Source: Bugulina stolonifera (taxonomy: Eukaryota > Bryozoa > Gymnolaemata > Cheilostomatida > Bugulidae). From it: 64,000 bases of DNA. Of the stretch, positions 34,821-46,800 are shown one piece after another (the stretch's first letter is position 1; the number at the start of each line of letters is the position of its first letter). The translations under genes and the position numbers were made by a program. The DNA lies in assembly GCA_935421135.1 (NCBI GenBank), contig OW285188.1, forward strand, positions 25,273,233-25,337,232, read 5' to 3'. The notes under the pieces were generated by a model that had not been told where the DNA came from, did not search any database, and saw nothing but the letters and a program-made list of their open reading frames with translations.

Positions 34821-37800
34821 GGCATACTATCAATGTTGAGTTGATACTAACACATACAGCTTGTTGACTTGTGTTGTAGGATGTTGCAGTGCCTGCTGCA
34901 GTTGGGCCACCAGATGCTGACATGCTCTCTTACTTTATTTTATGAGTTTGTAGTACTGAAGCTCTAATGAGTTTTACCATGCACTAGCCGATGCTTTCAA
35001 GAAAATGCAGTTTCATATCCATATAGCTCTTGGGGTAGGTAGTTGTATGAATAACTACTCGGAATCCTGTATCTTAAACATTGATGCTTTATCGGCAAAG
35101 AAGATTTAGAATCTGATACTCCTTCAGTCTCTAATAATTTTAAATTTGGTTGTTATAGTAATTACACTTACATGAATTATCCATTGTTACACATGAAGAC
35201 TGTGTGTGTAGGCAGATCTATGTGCAAATGAAAGTAATACACGAGACAGTCATTTCTTGGTTGCAGATAAATTCTGGTAAGATGTTCCAGACAAAATGTT
35301 ATAGCCTTGGAATGTCGCAAGAGACACTGATGGAGGGTAAACTATCCAGTTCAACAGGAACAACTTTAGGAAGAACCCTCATTCATCATTGCAGTTGGTC
35401 TGGTATCATTGCCGGCAGTCTCCTTGAGGTTAAATATTTGTCCATTGCTTTTGCATGTAGGTGCAGTAGTGGTGAAAGCTAGAAAGACCTCCTTACTCCT
35501 TAGCTGGGGTTTTGGAGAAGGAGAATAAATCTAGAGAAAGCGATTTCTGTTTAAGTTTTACTGAAAAACAGAGGTTATCTCAAATTTCTCCACTTCTGCA
35601 TCTAAACAATTATTGACCTCCATGGCCTGAATCTTGCAACCATTTGCTATCAGCCATTATGTTCGCTGTCAACATCATATGGTCAACAAGGTCAGTCTAT
35701 AACTGTAGGGCTTGCCAGTGACCTCTACCTCACCAGCTATGCAAGTGTTCAACTGTTGAAATCCTGGCAGTGAAGTTGAAGTTTGATCATAACACAGTCC
35801 ACTGCACTCTGCTGGAACTTCCTCCACTTGTACACCTCTGCTCTGACTGCTCAATACTCTCTAGCACAATCTGTTGGCTATGTTATAAAACCATAGTATA
35901 TGCTATATGGTGGTAATCATTAGCGCTTTGCCATAAATTCAGCAGTTAAAGCTATCCTAGCCTAGCCTAGCCACCTGCAGTATAATATTTTAATGTGTAC
36001 TTTTAATAATACTATTACCAATGTTTTTCATGGGTAGCAGAGTGTCAGAAATTATTTCTAATGATATTGTGTAAACCTTTTATACATGCATATGTATAAA
36101 ATATGTATATGTAGATATAATATAAAGAATTCGTGATTACATATAATGTTTATAAAAATACAGTGTGTTGTGCCATATGGTACCTTCAGCATGTACATGC
36201 ACGTTCATTTGTCATACATAAGTTTTATAATGATAAAATGTATATTATATTACTGATACATGTACAGGTATAAATGCATTTGCATTGTTGACAGACGATG
36301 CTAAGGTCTATGTGATTGCACTGACAACTCAATTAATCCACTCAATTTATAAATGCAGTCAAGAAATTGAAATGGAAGTAAGGAAAACAAGTACATGTAT
36401 AATTAGCATAGCATTATATTATACGGATAATAGTATAAAGTTATCTCCCCAGGAATGGTCGATCGCCGGAAACCGTAGTCTCACAAAATAGATTGCCAAA
36501 ATCTCAAAAAGGAGATAACTCCTAATTTTTCAATCGTTTAGAAGGAGTTTTAATTTCACTAATTGAGGCATAAGAAGGGTCATAAAATACAAATCCTTTG
36601 TTATTAATAAGAGAACACATGTTGATTTAGTATACTGTACAATAATTGTTTGAATATCTTGTATAGAACAGTACAAAAACTAACTTCAAAGTAGGGCACA
36701 ATTTGTGAAATTCTCCTTTAACATACGGAAATATTCATTACATGTGGAAGCAACTTTTCTAGTCAATACAGTTTGTATGTATTCGGTATATTCTTTCCCA
36801 TTGGCCTGTGCAGTGGTATGTGACCTATCAAATTCAGATCACATCAAGCTCTTTGCTTGGAGTTGCCACCCCCTGTATAATTAATAATACCAGCCACAAC
36901 CATGGCACTCCAATACATAGTATAACTCAAAATCAGGCCATTTTTTTATAATAGTACAGCATATCACAGCTCACTCAAAAATTTAAACGCGCAATTGAAG
37001 TTTGATCTCATGCAGCCGGAAGGGTAATCCACTTTATACACAGGTAAGTTGAAAATCACTAAAGCTGGAAATCATAACTTGAAATGTAGTATGCATATTT
37101 GTGGTTGGTGTGAAACTTATGGTAGCTATTACATTATACCCAAGTTCATAGTGCCTTGTGAATTCATAAGCTATTGATCCTAATTAAAAGTTGTCCTTTC
37201 TCACTTTCTATTGCAACTAGAACCGAAAATTGAGAGTGGACAACTTCTAATCATGATCAATAGCATGGGTGCTCATGCATAATACACTAATACACTTGGT
37301 TGTTGCACATCGTCTAAAATGAAAATATTATGTCCATTATGGGCTTATGACAATCGTTAGAATATATTTTATTTCCCCATTAAACCCGATGTTATTTATT
37401 GGTTGCAAATAGGTACAAAACCTTTGCTTTGGAAAAATATTATGTTGCTAAGCGTAGGGATAGAAATTTAGGATAAAGGCCGGCCTGCTTGAAACCAAGC
37501 ACAAGCTGTGAATATGAATATATACTGTGGTTAGTTAAAACTGTGGTGAAACCATATCAGATTCTACATGTGGGGTGCACTAGGTCTTTGGAATCCTAAA
37601 ACACGTACCAGAGGGAAGCGAAGAAGATAGGAGAGGACAACTTCACATTATATTTGGTGACGAATTGACCTTGCCATACAGGCAGCTTACATGTATACAT
37701 GTTCTACACACGCTGCAGATAGATGTTAGCTACGTTTGCTATGTTTGCAAAAACATCAACAGTACAAAGCATACACGACAACAGAATTCACTTTGAAGAA

Positions 37801-38799
37801 GGGGCTAGGGCAGAAGCTAAGATTTGCTAAAGTGTTGCTGCCATTTGGAATCTAATTTTTCCATTTTTCGGTGTTGGTGCAAAATGAAAAAATACTAAAA
37901 AGTCGTATAAATAATGTGACCCATGTATATAAAATTAGCAACTACTTTCAACGTGTAGTGTGACATAAATACTAGTTTTCTCATGGTACAACAGGAACAG
38001 GTATACTGCAGGGATACTTAAAGTTCATTCTGGAGAAAAACAACTCTATACCATTGCATTTTGTTCAGGAGAGATATTAGACAATTAGATATTCAATTGA
38101 ACATTCACATTTAATGAATAAATAAGCAAATCAATCAACAATTGAAATCGAGCAATGCAAATTGCTAAACAGACATGCCATGTATATGACAAATTTATTA
38201 CACGCACTGTGTATTGTATACAATATCATACTTCCATAATATATTAGTACTGTGTATTATATACCAATATCATACTCACATCATATACACGTAGTATAAT
38301 ATACACATTATACAGTATCTTACACCATAGACTATTATGAATTTGTCTTCTCATATGTCATTTTATAACCAGGGTAAGAGCTGCCGGTTTTACGGTCACA
38401 GCCACAGCTCTCGGGCCCAGCAGATTGCTTTTAATAGAGTCTCGAGACACTTTATATTACATTCATATACAAATCTCGATCATTTGTCTGGAAAATTATG
38501 TATTATACATTTGTACTGTATTTATTAGTATAATATTTATGCATGTGTTTAATTGTATGCATGCTAGATTGCTAATTGCTAGGAATTACCATGTCCAATG
38601 TCTAAAATATCACGCCCACAACTGGATGGAGTTGTGCATCCTTGGCAACAAGTAGTTTTTTTAATAGGGATAGTCTTTGTCCGTAATAGTACGATGTGAA
38701 CAAGTGCTGCTATCAATGTGAATCCCGATGATTACTAGGGAATGACTGTTTGCCTAGGAATCTCATAGTTTCACTTCACTTGTTACCTCTATGCTTGTG

Positions 38800-38880
38800 A
38801 CAGTAGATTCGGTTTACAAGCTTCTCGGTCTCCTTTGATTTGAAACACCCTAGCCATTGATTAAAAGGAACTGAAGAAAG
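38800..38880 (+). other. Candidate non-coding first exon of SLC5
   Basis: The SLC5 start-codon exon begins at a splice acceptor only 6 bp before the ATG, so an upstream leader must exist. A strong donor GAAAG|GTAAGTGG at 38880/38881 is the best-looking one I found in the right place. The 5' limit given is arbitrary. The alternative is a trans-spliced leader (see findings). Confidence 0.35.
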
Positions 38881-39408
38881 GTAAGTGGTATATTTTTTAT
38901 CTGTTCGACATTCAATATAGATGGGCAAGTTAGAAAATTTGTATGTGACACCTATTGCAACTCAAACTGTATAACAGGGCAGCTATAACCTAGGTATTCT
39001 TTTCTATTCTATTCTTATTCATTCTTTTCTATTCTAATTCTTTCTTTTAATCCTATTTATTATTATATTAGGTTTACTAATGCGTGTCGTTAAATTTTAT
39101 TTACCTATGCTATAGATATAGGCAATAATACGGTTTTACCTTGGTCACATAACTCACGTTTATATTAATATTTGATAACATAAATTATTGTAATTATTAT
39201 TGTATAATATAAAATAGTATTATTTATATTCAATATTGATATTATTAGAAAATATTTGGGATAAAACAAAACAATTATTATTATAAATTATTATTGATAA
39301 TTTAATGTAATATAAATTGATGTGCAAAACTTGCCAGTGTTACTGCCCGCTATTAATCCCAGGTAAGAAACAATGATCTAAAGAGATGTGGATTTTTCTA
39401 CTTTTGTT

Positions 39409-39565
39409 GGGGGGGGGGGGGGCAGAGAGGTAAAGTAATTGGTGTAGCACAGGAACATTATAAGATTAGATGCTCCTCCTAAAACCACCAATGACTTTAC
39501 ATGAATTGAACCTGGATTTCCCACATGGAAGTCCAGAGCTCTATCCACTAGGCCATGTCTGCTCC
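39409..39565 (-). mobile_element. tRNA-derived SINE
   Basis: On the minus strand it starts GGAGCAGACATGGCCTAGTG. It has a perfect pol III A box (TGGCCTAGTGG) and, about 40 bp on, a B box (GGTTCAATTC). The sequence then departs from tRNA, with no 3' acceptor strand to pair with GGAGCAG, and runs to a 14-bp C tract (G-run 39409-39422 on the plus strand). A tRNA-like head plus an unrelated body is the SINE pattern. Confidence 0.65.
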
Positions 39566-39600
39566 TTATAAATGGATATAAAATAATTTTTTTATATTAT

Positions 39601-40110
39601 ATGAGCTGTTGTTCTAATTTTTTATATCGAAAACAAGTAAAACTATGAATCACCAAGTAAGTACTTAGCCCAACTGTAATTGAAAAGTACATTTGCATAC
39701 GCTGCAAAATGTATGTCATGTAAAACAATATCAGTTGTAGCCAATTAATTAGAGCAATCGGCTTAGCTGTAGGATTAATTAGCTACTAGGTATAAGGTCT
39801 AAAATGTTATCTAATCATAAAAATTAAAATACTACTGATGTCCTTCTCTGTCCCATGTTAAGTAAGATCTAGCAAATACAAGTACAAGCTATGCAAGTAC
39901 AAGCAAGTAGTAATGTTGGCAAGTGAGTAAATATAAGTATAAGTTTAATCTATTGGGAAAGCAAGTACAAGTAAGTATCAAGTACAAGTAAGTATCAAGT
40001 ACTCTCAACATCTAATATTGTAAGTGTGCAAGTACAAGTAAGTATCAAGTACTCTCAGTATCCAATATTGTAAGTGTGCTTGAGTATACTTGGGTACTAG
40101 CACAGCTCTG
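39601..40110. mobile_element. hAT-like MITE, copy A (AAGTAC-rich)
   Basis: The left end ATGAGCTGTTGTTCT (decayed CAGAGCTG) and right end CAGCTCTG form terminal inverted repeats. The flanks are TATATTAT (39593-39600) and TTTATTAT (40111-40118), 7 of 8 identical, as expected for a hAT 8-bp target duplication. The interior has many AAGTACAAGTAAGTATCAAG repeats near the right end. A relative is at 60649-61065. Confidence 0.6.
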
Positions 40111-40859
40111 TTTATTATTATTGTTGTGATTTGTTTTTATTATAAATATTATTAGATTATTTAAAAGAGATTATAAATAGTGAGGTGTATTTAAGTTCTG
40201 GACTTATTTTTTGAAATAACAGTATTAATAGCATTACCATTGGAGTTAAAAGTCAGGTTAATCAGACAGAGGACTGAATAGGTGAGATGATTGTGCGTAC
40301 ACAGATAATTACATGTATGTTCAGGTACATGATACTATATTACATGAGTGAAGGCCCCCACAGTCTAGTCTACACGTATCACTATGTCATGTTTTTATAC
40401 TAGCAGTTGTATAATTTTGCCCTCTTCATTAATAGCAGTATCAGTGTGCTAAAATACTTGGTAGCGTTTTTTCTCTTAATTTAGCTACCATTTGAACAAG
40501 ATTTACCTTTCAGAGCCAATTGCCATGTTTGTATGAACCCAGATCCTCAGCTGAAAATGGCCATTTTTCTTCATGGTTGAACTAAACTGTATAAAACAAA
40601 ACATCCACACAATCAGTGGCACAACCTTATGAGTAATCGTCTCCCCACCACACTAATTACCTTTGTACTCTCTCCTCATTCCTTGGATTTTTGAAGTAGG
40701 AAAGAATACATGAATTTCATCATTATTGCTTGGTAGAGTTAATGTTTTTGCATGGAACATAAGATTTATATTCTATTTTGTTTATGATTAAATGTTTTTC
40801 AACTGCTTTATAAATTGTTTGTTTTTAATTTACGCGTTGACTTTTTTCTTCAGGTGAAA

Positions 40860-43800
40860 ATGTCCACTTCTAGTGATGTAGATGAGATACTTAAAGACAC
40901 CAAATTGCAAACATGGGACATAGTCGTTATTGTCGGATACTTTGTGGCGGTCGTTGGTGTTGGCTTATGGGTAAGCAATACTTACGTACTAAGTATATGT
41001 ATATGCAATGTACAGTGTCCTTTAGAGATCCCATGCATCTATGCACTATGGTGCTGTTACAATGTTTTTCTTATTGAGCAATAGCGTAACATATAAATAT
41101 GCAAACGTGCTACTTGTTCAACATATTGTAGTCTTCGTGCAGAAATAGAGGCAGCACTAAAGGTTACTTCTTGGCAGGTCGGAGTATGCACTGGATACCA
41201 GTAAGTTTCCTCCCTCCCGTTAATTGCAATACTATATAATTTGGTGTAGCCTTAGGTCTTTATTTGTGATTGGGGTGATACCACATGCATTGTATAATAA
41301 AACGACAACTTCTCTACCTGGAATTTTAGAAGTTTCTGGTTATATGAACTTTATTCTAATTATGTTTAATTCAATTCTACCTACTGTAGCATAGACTACT
41401 CAATGTTAAAGCAGAGCAATGCTATCAAGTTATATCATATAATACAAGTTTTCTTGTCTGGTGATTACTACCATGTATGCCTTTATATATATGTATGTAT
41501 TAAAGCCTTATAATAATTACATTGTATATGTTGTGATGTAGGCAACTCTTGCACGATATAACTGCTGTATGTTTGGGTTGTTTTACACTTTAGGTTGGAG
41601 CCTCACTGTTTGCGAGCAACATTGGTTCAGGGCATTTTGTTGGACTGGCTGGTTCAGGGGCCTCAACTGGTATTGGTGTGGGCATCTTTGAGTTGAGTGT
41701 AAGTGTTTCCTGTATTACCCCTACATAGTACAAGTACTGTATCACTCCTTGATTTAGAGATACATGTATGATCTAAAATATCTATTGGTCAATGTTGGAA
41801 GTTATTGCATCTACTGTCAATTTAAATATAGTAGGTGTTACTCATACTTCATATTTTTATTAATTTATACTTTAGGCTACATTTGTGCTACTACTACTAG
41901 GATGGGTGTTCGTTCCTGTGTATATTGCTGCTGGGGTAAGTCTACTGCCTACATGTTATCTGCTATACTCGGTTCTCATACAAACTACTAGACACTACTG
42001 TCGTATGTCACTTGTTCCTGTTAATATCTTTCTTATATGTATGACTCCACATGAGTACAGAAGCTATAACCTCATAGTTATAGTTATGTTATACTTGTAC
42101 TTTGTAGGTGTTTACAATGCCGGAGTATTTGAGGAAAAGGTTTGGAGGTCAAAGGATACGTATATATCTCTCCTCACTCTCTCTCATCCTCTACATCTTC
42201 ACAAAAATCTCTGCTGATCTTTTCTCTGGTGCCGTGTTCTTGGAGAAGGCCATCGGTTGGGGGATATACGAGTCGGCTGGATTCTTACTTCTACTTGCTA
42301 TGGTCTTCACTGTAGCGGGTGGGTAACTGAAATGCTTCTTATATACTGTAATAGATGAACGGTGCTAAGTTCTTATTATGAATAGGGCGTGGCTTCATAA
42401 TGTCATTGGGGCTGAGTGGCCCATGGTAGATTTTATATCAGCTATAGTACTGCTGACGGTTACATGATGGGTGTATTTCTGTGAATGTTAGTCTAGCCCT
42501 GGAATGTGGTTAGTATACCTAATGTTTAACTAACTAATCCATTATCGCACTGGTTTATGGCACATATAATGAGCTACTATGTCAGAGTGTGCTACCCTTA
42601 TCACCTGTCCGTGTGCTTTAGTAGATAAGGTTACCATACCCACACTCACCTAATAGCTAAATGATCTCTACTGTTGATATGAGCTTAGTACAGCAGGCCT
42701 GTTTACCTCTTTGGGCGTGACCCACTTTGGCGCTGTGAGACTAGCGTGATGGACAAATGTATTTATTACTGACGCTTATTATTGTTATCTATTTAAAGGT
42801 GGTCTGACTGCTGTGATATGGACTGACTTTGCTCAGACATGTATTATGTTGATTGGTGCTACTGTGCTGGCTGTTCTCAGTGAGTTACTGTCAAGATATT
42901 ACTACCAGCCTATTGTCCATATGATGTTATTATTACTTGGTACAACGAGTTTGATTTATTGTGTGATTTGATACAAGCCATGATTTTTCTGCTTTATATG
43001 AATCAGGTGTGGAGATTTTCAATCCGAGCTCACCGCCCTATTTTGCCTCCCTAATGCAACTAAATTGGCATCACACTAAAAATACATTTTTTTCAAAAAG
43101 TAAGCACTAGAAGCATTTTTGTTTATTTTGACGTAACAGGAGTAGATGATGATTATCTCAGTACACAAATTGCGCGCTGAGATTGAAATTCTTAATTATA
43201 AATCTAATCCGGAAATTTTTTTTTACAACCTCTAATGCTTAGTAAATTTTGAAAGCCTATAGTAAACATCAGTACACTCACGAGATACAGATTTGAGCGC
43301 CTCGGTACATGTATACTTTCAGAGTTCAATATCAACCAGTTTTCCTTCTATATCCAGCTATCTATATTAATGTGATTGGATATTAGCACCACTATCTCAC
43401 TTCTGCTGACTAATGGTAGACACTCTGTATATGTTGACGGCTAATGTCAACATACATTTTCCTTCTTCTCTGGATAGTCAACCATTATCAGTGATTGCTA
43501 TAATATAAACCTACTTGACATTTTAGTCTGTTGATTATTAGCTAGAACTATGCTGATCATGTGCTTTATCAGGTTATATCAAGGTGGGAGGCTATGTCCA
43601 ACTTGTCAGCAAATTCATGGGCAGTGAGAGCCAATCACATCTTACCAGGCGGTGCCTGTCAGGTGCTCTCAATTCTTCCATCTGCCAACATGCTGCTGAT
43701 TGTGGCACTGTGCCAGCCAACTCTATGCACTTTTTCCGCTCTGCTAGTGATCCCTTCTTTCCGTGGCCTGGGATGACACTTGGTCTGACAATTTCATCAG

Positions 43801-46800
43801 TGTGGTATTGGTGCTCTGACCAGGTAATGAATGATATACTAGGTGACTTCATCTAGCATTAGTCCTGTTCCAATCTAATTTTATGCACATATTTTAGCTT
43901 CATTTATACTTATTATAGTTCACATCTAACTTTATACATGTAGATTATATAGCAGCTTGCATACTATCATTTAACACTTGTGTGGGTGTAGCACCAGCTC
44001 TGAGTAAGGCCTCCCTCATCCTGTTAAGGGGTGTGAAGGGTGATGATGTTTTATCAAGCCGTGTATTTAAATCTTAAATTAAACATCGCTGATTACCCAT
44101 CTTACTATGATTGATTGCAACCTATAACACAGTATAGACAGTATAGACAGTATAGACAGTATAGACAGTATAGACAGTATAGACAGTATAGACAGTATAG
44201 ACAGTATAGACAGTATAGACAGTATAGACAGTATAGACAGTATAGACAGTATAGACAGTATAGACAGTATAGACAGTATAGACAGTATAGACAGTATAGA
44301 CAGTATAGACAGTAAACAGTGCTTACAAGCCTGGGCCAAATGTAGGCCTCAGCTGATTTCATAAATTGTGCAATGGTGAACTAATTGGCCTTTTCTGCTA
44401 ATTAAGAGCCAACTGGTGCTGAGAAAGATGATGAACAAATATAGAAGAAAGCTTAGGGCACAGTTAACTCATGCCCACCACTTTTCCAGTTTATCACTTT
44501 TTTAATGAAATTGAAACTTTTATTATTCTGTAAAATAGAGTTTGATGTTATAATAATAGAAGCTATTAATTTTGTGTCGTAGCAACCAATTATTAATAGG
44601 GAATACTACGTACTACGTGCATGTGAATACAAAAGGTCAGTTGGAAAGGTGAAAGAATTACCTAAATCATTATAAGTTGGCTGATCTATGGTAGCAAAAG
44701 AAAAATATGCAATCATAAGGTTTGCCAACTCCCTTTTAATATAACGCAGTACAGTGTTGATTATCTTGGTATGAATAAAAGCTTTGCTAGTAGAAGTTTT
44801 CAGCTTTGCTATTAGGAATTATCGTTGTGCCTCGCTTATTCTAGATGTAGATGCTAATTTTTAAACATTATCTTATTTGTAAAGGCTTCGTGGAGGTGAA
44901 CAAAGTTGTCGACGTATCAAAGTTTGGCAGTATGTTCGAAGCACTGACTCATCAATTCTTTAGTGCCTACTCACCCGATTCTATTTCCTCTAACATTTCG
45001 TGTGGGGCACCGCCTGACTACTCTATGCACTTCATGAGACCAGCCACTCTAACCACAGATCTGCCCTGGACTGGGGTAGTTTTTGGTATTACCATATCCG
45101 GAGTTTGGTACTGGTGCACTGACCAGGTGTGTACAATAGTACCAATTTCACCTACATATTGCATGTCTATTTGCCCACCTAGTCTCTGGCAAGTACAATT
45201 CAAATATCCGCTAATAATGGATATAGAATTTGAAGAAGATGTCTAGCCCTAATGTCTTACAATTCATGTAGTGAGTTCCAACTAAAGTGGCTTGCATACC
45301 TGGCTGACAGAAAATAAGCACAAGCTTTCTAAGCACAAGTTGTTATTCACTGACCGTAAAGCAATGTCACATGTTTCAGAGTGAATTTTTCGGAAGGAGA
45401 ACAGTAAGTTTTTCCTGTTCCGGACTACTCATTGTTTATGTTAAAAAGCGGGTCTTTTACACTCTTTTTACTTGAAGCTTCACCTGAGGCTACTATGCTA
45501 AGATTTTACACGCACAATAGTTTTGGTTTTATGTCGTACTAACACTAGCCACTCACACCAGTCAATATTTGCAGTGTTTACTAATACAGCGATACCATCA
45601 TTACCACTGTGCTAATATAATATAATATGATGTCATGCCATACAGGTTATCGTACAAAGGGCTTTGGCTGCTAAGAACTTGTCTCATGCTAGAGCCGGTA
45701 CCATCCTAGCTGGATTCCTCAAGTTTACTCCTCTCTGGTTACTGGTGCTGCCTGGTATGGTCTCCAGGATTCTCTACCCTAGTGAGTATAGGATAGACGG
45801 CTTTCCAACTTGTTTACGTATAAATAGCAACTTGACATTATTATGGCAATATAGTGAAACTCAAAACAGATACACAACTCTATTATTATGTTTAAAACAT
45901 GCTACTGGTACCAATCTATCAACTGCTACTATGTATTATACTGATTTCTGCTTATGATCAATTGTGGCCATGAAAATGTACTACCTTTGATACTTTTACT
46001 TTAAGCACATACAATTCGAATAGCATAACTTCGGTATGCTCGTATGAATAGGTGTGGTCGGCTGTTCCTCTGAGGACGAGTGTTTAAAGGCTTGTGGTAC
46101 TAAGAGTGGATGTACTAACATGGCGTATCCTCTGCTTGTGCTCAAGCTGATGCCTGAAGGAGCTCGAGGTCTCATGATAGCTGTAATGTTATCTGCACTC
46201 ATGTCTTCCCTCACTTCCATATTCAACAGCAGCTCCACTATATTCACCATGGATATTTGGACGAGGATTCGGACAAAGGCAACAGAGGCGGAGCTTCTGG
46301 TAGTAGGGAGGTTAGTCAGCCAATAGTATTAGCAGTACTTGCATAATTTGAGTAGTTGTGTTTACTACATCCATATCAGCTAACGTTCATATTATGCTTG
46401 TCAGTGAAAGTTGATAGGACTGGCTTTGTAAAGCGCATCTAATGCGGAGACTGATGAATCGGTTATTATCGTTAATAACCTGTAACCGTCTTATGAGAAC
46501 TTTGTTGGGAACTTGATTTGTTATATTATATTAGCATGCCATGCTGTGAGCTCAGTTGTATAAATTACATGATTGCACAATATTAATTTGCTTATGGTTT
46601 CTTTAGAAACTGAAGAATAATCAAATTTGCGAAAAAAGCAGATGTTAACGTGTAGATGTGTTGATATGTAGATGCGTAGACATATCTATATGTAGATATG
46701 TAGATGCGTAGACATATCTATATGTAGATATGTAGATGCATAGACATATCTATATGTTGATATGTAGATGCGTAGACATATCTATATGTAGATATGTAGA

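Larger units (their letters stand above)
32377..38700. other. Divergent intergenic region between ETV6-like and SLC5
   Basis: 6.3 kb with no gene I can support. It holds the ETV6-like promoter candidate (32550-32840), the palindromic 29-bp minisatellite (33221-33528) and a CTA-rich low-complexity tract (34430-34820). Between about 35200 and 35900 the composition is less AT-rich and several short frames exist (for example 35204-35482), but no family was recognised. 36000-38700 is AT-rich with nothing recognised. Confidence 0.5.

Noticed and set aside
35204..35482. Plus-strand ORF of 92 codons
   Set aside because: No recognisable domain, no splice context linking it to another exon; typical length for chance in this DNA.
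39490..39565. Functional tRNA gene on the minus strand
   Set aside because: A and B boxes are present, but there is no 3' acceptor strand or full cloverleaf; better explained as a SINE head.
44079..44362. ORFs of SIL, YCL and QYR repeats
   Set aside because: 9-bp microsatellite translated in frame; non-coding intron between alternative exons.
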